DNA of 64,000 nucleotides from Marinobacter sp. F4216 (GTDB taxonomy: Bacteria; Pseudomonadota; Gammaproteobacteria; Pseudomonadales; Oleiphilaceae): contig NZ_JAIOUO010000003.1 in the NCBI RefSeq assembly GCF_019931195.1, forward strand, positions 310,001 to 374,000, read 5' to 3'. Positions 40,698 to 48,509 of this stretch are shown here, one piece after another (the first letter of the stretch is position 1; every line of letters begins with the position of its first letter). Made by a program: the position numbers and the translations under genes. The notes under the pieces are model-generated. The model was not told the origin of the DNA. It searched no databases and saw nothing but the letters and a program-made list of their open reading frames with translations.

Positions 40698-40730
40698 GTT
40701 TACTCAGACACTGCAGCGACGGGCGCCACA
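40698..40730. repeat. Short dispersed repeat, copy 1
   Basis: A 33-nt stretch beginning GTTTACTCAGACA and ending with GACGGGCGCCACA. A second, partly diverged copy lies at 43893-43924 between bioB and bioF (identical in the first 13 nt and in GACGGGC and CCACA). This copy falls in the 5' untranslated region of the dehydrogenase gene. Confidence 0.5.
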
Positions 40731-40749
40731 GCCTTAATTAAACACTTGT

Positions 40750-40783
40750 TTGAAACATACGTTTCGAGGCACAGAATTGTCAA
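40750..40783 (-). promoter_or_regulatory. Promoter with PsrA-like operator for acyl-CoA dehydrogenase 2
   Basis: On the minus strand a consensus -35 TTGACA (40783-40778) is followed after 18 bp by TATGTT (40759-40754) as -10. The palindrome GAAAC-N4-GTTTC (40752-40765) covers the -10. This fits the published PsrA-type consensus (AAAC-N2-4-GTTT core) for fatty-acid-responsive TetR repressors of beta-oxidation genes. Promoter hexamers and palindrome are seen; the identity of the regulator is inferred. Confidence 0.6.
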
Positions 40784-41134
40784 TAGCCAGGCAAGAAATT
40801 TGTGTTGCCGTACGTCACCCATGGATGCAAACGCGAGCGCATACGTAAGGCCGCCCTCGGGCCAACCATGAATTCAGGCAGTGAAGAAGGGAATCAGGCC
40901 CTGAGGGAGCCCAAAAGAGATACAGAACGCCAGCCATCTGCAACGATGGCGGCGACTGAACGAAAAGTGTCGGTTGCGCTGAAGCTTTTGATAGTTGTAG
41001 GACACAGAACCCGCATACTGGCCCTGGCGATTCTCCTGGCGGCACCTTCCATGCCCACCGTGCCATTCCGAGCCCCTTGAACCCCTGTCGATAGCGCGTT
41101 ACTGATCATTGACTCAAGCAAGCAACGCTTCAGG

Positions 41135-41827
41135 TCAATTTTCAAATAACGGACTGATATTCAAGTGCGCAGATAGGGTGACAGCATCCGCCTCCGGATT
41201 CCAGGGCAGGCTGCCCAGGCAGGGCGCGCCGATATGACCAAGAAGATAGTCGAAGGTTTCCTGTTCACAGCTCATGGTGTCCTTTTCCGGGCGATTGGCA
41301 ACCCAGCCAGCCAGGCGAAGACCATCAGCGCGTACGGCTTCTGCCGTCAGCAATGCATGGTTAATGCATCCCAGCTTCAGGCTAACTACGAGAATAACCG
41401 GCATCTCCAGCTCTCTGGGGAGCGCGGCATAAGTCTCGCGCTCATTCAGGGGAACCCGCCAACCACCGGCCCCCTCAACCAGCATCAGATCGGAAGAACG
41501 CATTTGCAGCCCGCGGCAGTACCCCGCCAGCCGCCCCGCCGTTATGGATTTTCCCGCCTGCTGAGCAGCCACATGGGGGGCAATGGCCGGCTCCAACGCG
41601 ATCGGATTGACCACGTCGTAGGCAAGCTCTTCGGTCATGGCCCCCTGAAGCAGCAACGCATCTTCATTGCGCAAGCCATCAGGCGTGTTGTCACACCCCG
41701 AGGCAATCGGCTTCATCGCCAGCGTGCGCTTACCCATCGAGCGGGCGGCCTCAAGAATGGCCGCCGATACCATGGTCTTGCCCACCCCGGTGTCAGTGCC
41801 CGTCACAAAATAGGTTTTACGTGCCAT
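41135..41827 (-). CDS. bioD: Dethiobiotin synthetase BioD
   Basis: The ATP- and CO2-dependent enzyme that closes the ureido ring to give dethiobiotin. 230 residues. The P-loop TGTDTGVGKT is at residues 9-18, the LVEGAGGWRVPL motif binds substrate and Mg2+, and KPIASGCD matches the conserved lysine loop. It is the last gene of the bioB-bioF-bioC-bioD operon, 34 nt after bioC. No terminator is visible behind it. Confidence 0.95.
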   Translation of the reverse strand: MARKTYFVTGTDTGVGKTMVSAAILEAARSMGKRTLAMKPIASGCDNTPDGLRNEDALLLQGAMTEELAYDVVNPIALEPAIAPHVAAQQAGKSITAGRLAGYCRGLQMRSSDLMLVEGAGGWRVPLNERETYAALPRELEMPVILVVSLKLGCINHALLTAEAVRADGLRLAGWVANRPEKDTMSCEQETFDYLLGHIGAPCLGSLPWNPEADAVTLSAHLNISPLFEN

Positions 41828-41861
41828 GGAGCTAAAATATCCTTCTCAGTTGCGAATGCGA

Positions 41862-42698
41862 TTACGCCTGCCAATACACCCAGGCCGCTTCGTAGCTTGC
41901 CGCCACGCTGCCGTCCGGCTGCCTGGGGTAAGCCTTGCACATGGCGCGGACACGACCTGGGCCGGTCAGCGTCTTGCGGCGGGCATCTCCCTTGAATCCG
42001 GCGCCCAGCTGTTTCAGTTCGCCCGTCAGCGCCAGTGGAGAGTCGTAGGGCAAGGCAATGGTGCGACGCACAAATTGGGCTCCGGGCAATGCCTGCGTGA
42101 CCAGTTCACGCAGTCGATGCTCCGGCTCAAAGCGATTGACATGAGGACGACCCGGATCTGCTACCTCCCAGGCCTTCTTCAACTCGTTCAGCGTGCCATC
42201 CATCAGCGTCGATAGCATCAAACGGCCGCCGGGCCTGAGCAACCTGCGACACTCCAGGAGCACCGGAACAGGGTCCGAACACCACTGGATCATCAGGTTA
42301 CTGAAAATAAGGTCAACACTATCATCCGGCAGGGGCAGGTGTTCCGCATCGGCAACCAGCCAAGATACATCCCCGGTTACGTTGTTGCGCGCGCGCTCAA
42401 CCATGCCAGCAGAAAGATCAACGCCCGTCACCCGACCGACAGATGCCATGCCTGCCAGCGCTCTGGTGAACCACCCCGTCCCGCAGCCAACATCCAGAGC
42501 ACGCTCCCCCTGGAACCCAGCCCGCGAGAGCTCGGCAATCATAACATTCCCCATCAGGCGCTGAAGCCTGGAGGCCTGCTCATACGTGGCACTGGCCACG
42601 CCAAATTCCCGGGCGATATCCACCTTATCCGCAATCGGAAGGTCGTTCTGGCATTCCGACAGGTCCGGCCCTACCAAGGTATGCAAAGCGGCATTCAC
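41862..42698 (-). CDS. bioC: Malonyl-ACP O-methyltransferase BioC
   Basis: A SAM-dependent methyltransferase that masks the malonyl carboxyl so that fatty-acid synthase can build pimeloyl-ACP methyl ester. The GTG at 42698 overlaps the bioF TGA by 4 nt, has GGAGG 7 nt upstream and gives 278 residues; a longer frame from 42734 overlaps bioF by 40 nt and is rejected. SAM motif I is ALDVGCGTGWF, preceded by the family's DKVDIAREFGVASATYEQAS segment. The normal partner esterase gene bioH is not beside it. Confidence 0.93.
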   Translation of the reverse strand: MNAALHTLVGPDLSECQNDLPIADKVDIAREFGVASATYEQASRLQRLMGNVMIAELSRAGFQGERALDVGCGTGWFTRALAGMASVGRVTGVDLSAGMVERARNNVTGDVSWLVADAEHLPLPDDSVDLIFSNLMIQWCSDPVPVLLECRRLLRPGGRLMLSTLMDGTLNELKKAWEVADPGRPHVNRFEPEHRLRELVTQALPGAQFVRRTIALPYDSPLALTGELKQLGAGFKGDARRKTLTGPGRVRAMCKAYPRQPDGSVAASYEAAWVYWQA

Positions 42699-43876
42699 AG
42701 GCCTTCCTCCGTCCCTTCCAACAGTGACCGACACGCGGACAGGCTGTCGAGCAAACGGTCAAGATCGCCATGGGTGTGCGCTGCACTCAGCGTCACACGC
42801 AAGCGGGCCTCTCCCTCCGGCACCGTGGGTGGCCGGATGGCGGTCACGAGCACCCCCCACTCTTCCAGGGCCTTACTCAGTGCCAGGGCTTTCCAGTTAT
42901 CACCCACCATGATGGGCTGGATTGGGGTTTCCGAGGGCATCAGTCGGTAGCCAAAGGCCCCGGCCTCTTGCCGGAACCGGGTTATCAGACTGCCAAGGTG
43001 CTCCCGACGGGCGTCATCCCGCTCAATGACATCCAGACTGGCGCAGGTCGCCAGCGCAATGGCGGGCGGCATGGCCGTTGTATAGATGTAGGTGCGGGCC
43101 TTCTGAACCAGATACTCCATCAGCACCTCGGGCCCGGCCGCGAACGCACCACTGGTGCCCACGGCCTTGCCCAATGTACCAATCAGTACCGGCACCTCCT
43201 GCTCCGACAGCCCCAGTTCTGCCACGCTGCCCCGGCCCTGAGGTCCGAGCACACCGATACCATGGGCATCGTCCACGACCAGCAGCGCATCGTGCTCACG
43301 ACACAGTCGGGCCAATTCGCGCAACGGGGCCACATCGCCGTCCATACTGAACACACCGTCAGTCACGACCAGCTTGTGTCCGGAAGTTTTCTTCAGCATC
43401 GACTCCAGAGCCGCCACATCACCATGGGGATACCGGTGCACCCGGGCACGGCTGAGAATGCAGCCGTCAATGATTGACGCATGATTCAGGCGGTCAGAGA
43501 AAATAGTATCGCCCCGCCCCGCGAGCGCGGCGATGATCCCCATATTCGCCATGTAACCGGTGGAGAAAAACAGCGCGGAACTCCGACCAGTGAACTCAGC
43601 CAGACGCTGCTCCAGTTGATGATGGGCATCGTGGTGTCCACAGATCAGATGGGATGCGGCCCCGCCCAGCCCCGTTGACGGCAGAGCCTGGCGCAAGGCA
43701 TCGAGGTTGGCCGGGTGATTGGCCAACCCCAGATAGTCATTACTGCAAAAGGACAGAATTTCCCGGCCATCCGAGGTCAGCACCGGTTGCTGTGGACCAG
43801 AAATCTGACGCCGGACCCGATGGAGCCCGGCCCGCTTCCGCTCTGCCAACTCAGCTTCGAAATCTCGCAACGACAC
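42695..43876 (-). CDS. bioF: 8-amino-7-oxononanoate synthase BioF
   Basis: A PLP-dependent alpha-oxoamine synthase that condenses pimeloyl-ACP with alanine. 393 residues. The family motifs FCSNDYLGLANHP, the GSGASHL-equivalent GLGGAASHLICGHH, VDDAHGIGVLG and the PLP lysine in GTLGKAVGTSGA are visible. It follows bioB after a 48-nt structured gap and overlaps bioC by 4 nt. Confidence 0.96.
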   Translation of the reverse strand: MSLRDFEAELAERKRAGLHRVRRQISGPQQPVLTSDGREILSFCSNDYLGLANHPANLDALRQALPSTGLGGAASHLICGHHDAHHQLEQRLAEFTGRSSALFFSTGYMANMGIIAALAGRGDTIFSDRLNHASIIDGCILSRARVHRYPHGDVAALESMLKKTSGHKLVVTDGVFSMDGDVAPLRELARLCREHDALLVVDDAHGIGVLGPQGRGSVAELGLSEQEVPVLIGTLGKAVGTSGAFAAGPEVLMEYLVQKARTYIYTTAMPPAIALATCASLDVIERDDARREHLGSLITRFRQEAGAFGYRLMPSETPIQPIMVGDNWKALALSKALEEWGVLVTAIRPPTVPEGEARLRVTLSAAHTHGDLDRLLDSLSACRSLLEGTEEGL

Positions 43877-43924
43877 ACCCCGTAAAACGTGAGTTTACTC
43901 AGACAGTTTTAGTGACGGGCCACA
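43877..43924 (-). other. Structured bioB-bioF spacer with repeat copy 2
   Basis: The 48-nt gap folds on the minus strand into nested hairpins. The outer stem is CCCGT...TAAAAC with GTTTTA.CGGGG, and the inner one is TGAGT-AA-ACTCA. The segment 43893-43924 is the second copy of the repeat at 40698-40730. It could protect or process the polycistronic bio mRNA. Pairing is seen by eye; function is inference. Confidence 0.5.
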
Positions 43925-44989
43925 TCAGGATGCGGCCGATTCACGGGTGGCATCGTAAAACAAATGCCGGGTCGCTTCGTGCTCCACAGCGCCGGCAATC
44001 GCCTCGATTTGCTGATCTTCCGTTGCGCACTGCTCGCGCTGTTCGGGGCGAATGCCCAGGCGCTGGAACAACCGCATATCGGCATCGGCTTCTGGGTTAG
44101 CAGTGGTCAGCAACTTTTCGCCATAGAATATGGAGTTGGCGCCCGCCATAAAGCACAGCGCCTGCATCTGGTCATTCATGTTCTCCCGGCCGGCAGACAG
44201 GCGCACGTGGGAGGCTGGCATCATGATTCGGGCCACGGCAATGATGCGAATGAATTCGAACGGATCGAGATCCTCCACATCTTCCATCGGGGTACCCTTC
44301 ACCTTCACCAGCATGTTGACCGGCACACTTTCCGGATGCTGTGGCAGGTTCGCCAGCTGAACCAGCAAACCAACGCGGTCATCCTCGTCTTCGCCCATGC
44401 CCATGATGCCGCCGCAACACACCTTCATCCCGGCCTTGCGGACATTGTCCAGCGTATCCAGGCGGTCCTGATAGGTACGGGTGGTAATGATATGGCTGTA
44501 GAACTTTTCGGAGGTATCCAGGTTGTGGTTGTAATAATCCAGACCCGCATCGGCCAGCTCTTTTGCCTGATCTTCCTTCAGCATGCCGAGGGTCATGCAA
44601 GTCTCCATCCCAAGGGATTTGACCTGTTTCACCATGTCCAGCACGTAGGGCATGTCTTTCTTAGAAGGACTTCGCCAAGCCGCCCCCATACAGAAACGCG
44701 ATGCGCCACGCTCCTTGGCTGCGCGGGCTTCCGCGACGACCTTCTCGATCTCCAGCAACCGTTCTTTCTCAAGCCCGGTGTTGTAATGACCGCTTTGCGG
44801 ACAGTATTTGCAGTCCTCCGGGCAGGCGCCGGTCTTGATGGACAGCAGCGTGCTGACCTGAACCTCATTCGGATCAAAGTGTTCACGGTGAACGCTCTGG
44901 GCACGGAAAAGCAGATCATTAAACGGTAATTCAAACAGCGCACGCGCTTCCTGAAGCGTCCAGTCGTGACGGGGTGCAGTAGCAGTCAT
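43925..44989 (-). CDS. bioB: Biotin synthase BioB
   Basis: A radical-SAM enzyme that inserts sulfur into dethiobiotin. 354 residues. The 4Fe-4S cysteines C56, C60 and C63 are in [15 protein letters not shown]. The [14 protein letters not shown] and [14 protein letters not shown] segments and the 2Fe-2S ligand region ([10 protein letters not shown]) are intact. It is the first gene of the leftward bioBFCD operon, with a promoter and two BirA-like palindromes directly upstream. Identification is certain. Confidence 0.97.
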   Translation of the reverse strand: MTATAPRHDWTLQEARALFELPFNDLLFRAQSVHREHFDPNEVQVSTLLSIKTGACPEDCKYCPQSGHYNTGLEKERLLEIEKVVAEARAAKERGASRFCMGAAWRSPSKKDMPYVLDMVKQVKSLGMETCMTLGMLKEDQAKELADAGLDYYNHNLDTSEKFYSHIITTRTYQDRLDTLDNVRKAGMKVCCGGIMGMGEDEDDRVGLLVQLANLPQHPESVPVNMLVKVKGTPMEDVEDLDPFEFIRIIAVARIMMPASHVRLSAGRENMNDQMQALCFMAGANSIFYGEKLLTTANPEADADMRLFQRLGIRPEQREQCATEDQQIEAIAGAVEHEATRHLFYDATRESAAS

Positions 44990-44998
44990 AAAGGAGTC

Positions 44999-45030
44999 CT
45001 GTTAACCTTTTCCGGCCTTTGGGTTTACGG
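44999..45030. promoter_or_regulatory. BirA-like operator, proximal to bioB
   Basis: An interrupted palindrome, CTGTTAACC-N14-GGTTTACGG, very close to the BirA consensus (TTGT-AACC-N14/15-GGTT-ACAA). It begins 10 nt upstream of the bioB start, downstream of the predicted transcription start, where bound BirA would block elongation or initiation. Confidence 0.65.
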
Positions 45031-45039
45031 AAGAACCAG

Positions 45040-45067
45040 ATGATAAAGAGCACAGACATCCTGTCAA
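45040..45067 (-). promoter_or_regulatory. bioB operon promoter
   Basis: On the minus strand, consensus -35 TTGACA (45067-45062) and -10 TATCAT (45045-45040) are separated by 16 bp. The -35 hexamer is part of the distal BirA-like palindrome. Transcription would start around 45033 and run into bioB. Confidence 0.65.
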
Positions 45068-45768
45068 CCTTGTTAACACTAAAGGTTAACCGGTCTCGCA
45101 AGGCAGGGCTCTGCGTTGCTTGCCTGGATACCTCAGCGAGAGACGGCCTGTGCAGCCCTTGCCGGCATGATCTGCCGCGCAATAATCACCCGTGCCAGAC
45201 CTGCGCAATGCCAATGCCCATGTCCGGCCTGGTGTGCGGCGACTGTCTGTCCAACCCTCCGTCCTTCTCCTGCTCGATCATCCCCTGGCTTTATCGCTTT
45301 CCGGCCGATGCCATGATTCGGCGTTTTAAGGATCAGGGGCAGAGACAATTCCTTCGCCCCCTTGTGGCGGACCTGGCATCACAGCTCGAAACCCTGATGC
45401 AAGAGCAAACCATTCCCAGACCGGACGCCCTTATACCGGCGCCCATGCACCGGAAGCGTCGCCTGGCCCGCGGGTTCAACCAGGCCCAGGTAATTGCAGA
45501 GGAACTGGCGAAGCAATTGGCGATACCCGTCGCCTCCAGCCTTGTGGCACGCAAACGCCACGTCGACAGTCAGCGTGGTCTGGGGAGAGATGAACGCCTG
45601 AAAAATCTGCGCCGGGTCTTTGAGTTGAAGGGGGAAGTTCCGAGCCGCATCGCCATCATCGATGATGTGGTCACCACAGGGGCGACCGCACGCAGCCTTG
45701 CATCCGCCCTCAAGAATCAGGGGGCACAGGACATACAGGTTTGGGCGCTGGCGCGAACGCCGCTTTAG
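45040..45768 (+). CDS. comF: ComF family phosphoribosyltransferase-like protein (GntX-like)
   Basis: A 242-residue ComF/GntX-family protein, linked to DNA uptake and use of extracellular DNA in several bacteria. The N-terminal zinc-binding part has four CxxC pairs (CVAC, CSPC, CQTC, CGDC). The type I phosphoribosyltransferase domain carries the PRPP loop IAIIDDVVTTGATA and the RGFNQA motif. The ATG at 45040 is used; 45019 and an internal TTG at 45070 are alternatives. Its start region overlaps the bioB promoter on the other strand. The stop overlaps that of the convergent FAD oxidoreductase by 3 nt. Enzymatic substrate unknown. Confidence 0.88.
   Translation: MIKSTDILSTLLTLKVNRSRKAGLCVACLDTSARDGLCSPCRHDLPRNNHPCQTCAMPMPMSGLVCGDCLSNPPSFSCSIIPWLYRFPADAMIRRFKDQGQRQFLRPLVADLASQLETLMQEQTIPRPDALIPAPMHRKRRLARGFNQAQVIAEELAKQLAIPVASSLVARKRHVDSQRGLGRDERLKNLRRVFELKGEVPSRIAIIDDVVTTGATARSLASALKNQGAQDIQVWALARTPL
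45061..45092. promoter_or_regulatory. BirA-like operator, distal, over the -35 of bioB
   Basis: A second interrupted palindrome, CTGTCAACC-N14-GGTTAACCG, centred 62 bp from the first. The left arm contains the complement of the bioB -35. The site lies inside the N-terminal coding part of divergent comF, so it could influence both directions. Confidence 0.6.
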
Positions 45769-46874
45769 GACAACCGGGACTTCACGTACTCGGCAATCGC
45801 GAGGCACGACGTCAGTCCAGGCGACTCAACGCCAAACAGATTAACCAGACCAGCCACGCCGTGCGCCTCAGGGCCATCAATTCGAAAATCGGCAGCCGGT
45901 TCACCCGGCCCGCTCAACTTCGGGCGAATACCGGCGTAGGCGGGTTCCAGGCGGGACTCATCAACCTCCGGCCACCAGCGCCTCAGCCCCTCAACAAACC
46001 GCCTGCCCCGCCCCGGGTCGACGTGGTAACCAATCTCATCGATCCACTCCACGTCCGGGCCGAACCGGGCCTGACCGGCGAGATCCAGGGTCAGATGCAC
46101 TCCGAGACCACCTGGCTCAGGCACCGGATACACGAGGCAATCCGCCGGAGGCGTGCCGCGATAACTGAAGTAAACGCCCCGGGCGAGCCACTGCCGCGGT
46201 TTGCCATGGTCAGGCAGACCCTGCCAGTGTTTTGCCAGGTTGACCGCCCCCAGGCCCGCCGCATTGATCACGTTTTCAGCACGTAACTCACAAGGCGTAT
46301 CGCCTCCGATAAGCAAACGGTGACTGCCCGAACAGGACTCGGCCTCCAGAACAGGTGTTCCGAACGCAATGCGACCGCCAGCGTCCTCAAGTTCGCCCAC
46401 CAGAGACACCATCAGTCCATGACTATCGACAATCCCGGTCTCCGGCGACCAGAGCGCCGAGCAGATTGAAAGCCGGGGCAGTGCTTGCGCCAGATCCGGA
46501 CCGTCGACCAGCTTCAACGCCACCCCGTTTGCTTCGGCTTTTCGCGCAATCCTTTCCAGCGATACGACCTGATCCGGCGAACTGGCGACAATCCATTTGC
46601 CACATTTGCGGTGGTTTACCCGGTGCTCACCGCAATAGTCGTACAGCAACTTGCGGCCACGGACACACAAGCGGGCCTTGAGACTGCCCTCGGGATAGTA
46701 GATCCCGGCATGAATGACCTCGCTGTTGCGCGACGACAAGCCCTCACCAAAACGCGGGCCCTGCTCAACAATCACCACCTCATGCCCGGCCAGGGCCAGG
46801 CTGCGCGCAATGGCAAGACCAACCACGCCCGCACCGATCACAACCGTTTGTACCTCAAGCGACTCTGCCGACAA
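45765..46874 (-). CDS. FAD-dependent oxidoreductase, L-2-hydroxyglutarate dehydrogenase-like
   Basis: A 369-residue DAO-family flavoprotein. The N-terminal dinucleotide-binding motif is VVIGAGVVGLAIARSLALAG. The following SSRNSEVIHAGIYYPEGSLKARLCVRG is characteristic of the L-2-hydroxyglutarate dehydrogenase/LhgO group, and the C-terminal NLFGVESPGLTSCLAIAEYV closes the FAD fold. The start is TTG with GGGAG 6 nt upstream. It could instead be a related 2-hydroxyacid or glycerol-3-phosphate-type dehydrogenase. It stands alone between comF (convergent) and the srkA group (divergent). Confidence 0.82.
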   Translation of the reverse strand: MSAESLEVQTVVIGAGVVGLAIARSLALAGHEVVIVEQGPRFGEGLSSRNSEVIHAGIYYPEGSLKARLCVRGRKLLYDYCGEHRVNHRKCGKWIVASSPDQVVSLERIARKAEANGVALKLVDGPDLAQALPRLSICSALWSPETGIVDSHGLMVSLVGELEDAGGRIAFGTPVLEAESCSGSHRLLIGGDTPCELRAENVINAAGLGAVNLAKHWQGLPDHGKPRQWLARGVYFSYRGTPPADCLVYPVPEPGGLGVHLTLDLAGQARFGPDVEWIDEIGYHVDPGRGRRFVEGLRRWWPEVDESRLEPAYAGIRPKLSGPGEPAADFRIDGPEAHGVAGLVNLFGVESPGLTSCLAIAEYVKSRLS

Positions 46875-46974
46875 ACCTTACTCCCTGAACATCACCGTGT
46901 AGTGGGAAAAGCATAACCGATTGATCCAGCGCACTGCAGCGCGAAGCACCCATTACTCAGTGGATCAGACCAGT

Positions 46975-46980
46975 TATACT
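46975..46980 (+). promoter_or_regulatory. Candidate -10 element for the small membrane protein-srkA unit
   Basis: A TATACT hexamer lies 43 nt before the start at 47023. The -35 at 16-17 bp is weak (TTACTC at 46953-46958). It is the only clear promoter-like element in the 148-bp divergent gap. Confidence 0.4.
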
Positions 46981-47022
46981 CTGCGTCAGGAATACTGAAA
47001 ATGTGCACGGAGCCCAGCAGGT

Positions 47023-47445
47023 ATGTCAGACAAAAAGCAGTTTTTACTGGTGATGGTTGTAGCCGCAGTGTTCGTCAGCTGGCTCGGCTGGCGCGGCTTT
47101 GAGGTCATCAGTCTGAACGAATTGCTGAAGTCAGACCCCGTGGTTGCCGGCTACCCCTATCAACACCGGGTACTTCGCGTGGAAGGAAACACAGCCATCA
47201 TGAGCTCACTGCGCTCGCACAATGTCTCTACCCAGCAGGCACTGGGTGCGGTTTTTCCAAGCATGAAAAGTCTGGCCGAAAGTGACAAAGCCTGGCAGCG
47301 CGCCGAGCGCGAACTCGCCCAAATTCAAGCCCGGGCCGGCGACATTGTTCTGGGAGCCGAAGGTATCCGGCGAATTCGCTGGGAACTGGATGAAAACTGG
47401 TATCATATTCGGGCCATGAAATCCGATTACGAGACGGACTTCTGA
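47023..47445 (+). CDS. Small membrane-anchored protein upstream of srkA, unknown function
   Basis: I do not recognise a characterised family. 140 residues with one N-terminal transmembrane helix (about 7-24, including VMVVAAVFVSWLGW) and a soluble remainder that would face the periplasm. The C-terminal part is helical, rich in Arg and Glu, with a WELDENWYHIR stretch. The ribosome site is AGCAGG. It ends 11 nt before srkA, so the two are probably co-transcribed. No cysteines or lipobox. Confidence 0.72.
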   Translation: MSDKKQFLLVMVVAAVFVSWLGWRGFEVISLNELLKSDPVVAGYPYQHRVLRVEGNTAIMSSLRSHNVSTQQALGAVFPSMKSLAESDKAWQRAERELAQIQARAGDIVLGAEGIRRIRWELDENWYHIRAMKSDYETDF

Positions 47446-47456
47446 GTCGCTGCCCT

Positions 47457-48476
47457 ATGACCCACGACCACCAAACTGCTACAGAATCTTCCCACCCCTA
47501 CGATGCCCTGACGCCAGATACCATACTGGACGCCCTGGAATCCGTGGGCTTCGACATCAATGGGCGCCTGTTTGCCCTCAACAGCTACGAAAACCGGGTT
47601 TACCAGGTTGGCCTGGAAGAAACCACACCGGTCATTGCCAAGTTCTACCGCCCCGGCCGATGGACTGAAGCCCAGATTCGTGAAGAGCATGACTTTACCC
47701 GGGAGCTGGTTGACGCCGATATTCCCGTGGTCGCGCCACTTGAAATGCCTTCTGGGGACACCCTGGCCAGCCACTCCGGCTTTTGCTTTGCTGTGTTCCC
47801 ACAGCGAGGCGGCCAGGCTCCGGATGTCAGCGTAACGGATACCCTTTATCGCCTTGGGCAATGGCTCGGCCAGCTGCACAACATTGGCGCCAAGCAAACG
47901 TTCCGGCACCGGCCGGCCCTGTCATTACTCGATGGCCTGGTTGCGAATAATCAACTGCTGGTGGAAGGCGGATGGATACCGGAAGACTTGCGCCCTGCCT
48001 GGGACAGCCTGCTCCGGGATTTGATCGAGCTGTGCGCGGCCCGAATTGATGACGCAGGACCTGTGGTAGACTTGCGCCTGCATGGCGACTGCCACGCCGG
48101 CAACATCCTGTGCCGCGACGAGCAGATGCTGTTTGTGGACCTGGACGATTGCCGCACCGGGCCAGCCATCCAGGATATGTGGTTACTGCTCAACGGAGAG
48201 GATTCAGAGCGAGGAGCCCAGCTGGGAGAGCTGCTTGAAGGCTACGAGATGTTTCGGGACTTCAACCGGAGAGAACGGCACCTGATCGAACCACTGCGTT
48301 GCTACCGGCAGATTGCCCACTGCGCATGGCTCGCCAGACGCTGGGACGACCCGGCATTTCCCCGCTTCTTTCCGTGGTTTGGCAAACCCCGCTTCTGGTC
48401 TGATCAGATTCTTGCGCTCAGGGAGCAGTTGGCCGCCCTGCAGTCACCATCGCTGTCACTCCCCGGCCAACACTGA
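47457..48476 (+). CDS. srkA: Stress response Ser/Thr kinase SrkA (YihE)
   Basis: A choline-kinase/APH-fold protein kinase, 339 residues, that counters stress-induced cell death through the MazEF or Cpx pathways in E. coli. The N-terminal LNSYENRVYQVGLEE loop, the catalytic LHGDCHAGNIL and the metal-binding DLDDCRTGPAIQDMW motifs are all present, so it should be active. In E. coli it lies upstream of dsbA; here it is flanked by two unknown single-span membrane proteins and then cmoAB. Confidence 0.93.
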   Translation: MTHDHQTATESSHPYDALTPDTILDALESVGFDINGRLFALNSYENRVYQVGLEETTPVIAKFYRPGRWTEAQIREEHDFTRELVDADIPVVAPLEMPSGDTLASHSGFCFAVFPQRGGQAPDVSVTDTLYRLGQWLGQLHNIGAKQTFRHRPALSLLDGLVANNQLLVEGGWIPEDLRPAWDSLLRDLIELCAARIDDAGPVVDLRLHGDCHAGNILCRDEQMLFVDLDDCRTGPAIQDMWLLLNGEDSERGAQLGELLEGYEMFRDFNRRERHLIEPLRCYRQIAHCAWLARRWDDPAFPRFFPWFGKPRFWSDQILALREQLAALQSPSLSLPGQH

Positions 48477-48509
48477 GTCATTCAACGTTTCACAGCATTT
48501 GAGGTAAGC

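Larger units (their letters stand above)
40643..41134. other. 492-bp intergenic region between acyl-CoA dehydrogenase and bioD
   Basis: The part next to the dehydrogenase (40698-40783) contains its promoter, a palindromic operator candidate and one copy of a 33-nt sequence that recurs between bioB and bioF. The remaining 350 bp (about 40790-41134) has short open frames on both strands (for example 40802-41080 plus and 40894-41145 minus), but none has a good ribosome site, a recognisable family or a coding-like composition. I see no RNA gene signature and no terminator behind bioD. Confidence 0.5.

Noticed and set aside
40802-41145. Short frames on both strands downstream of bioD
   Set aside because: No convincing ribosome sites, no recognisable domain, and both strands are open over the same bases. 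A hydrophobic patch on the plus frame (40985-41060) is not enough to call a gene.
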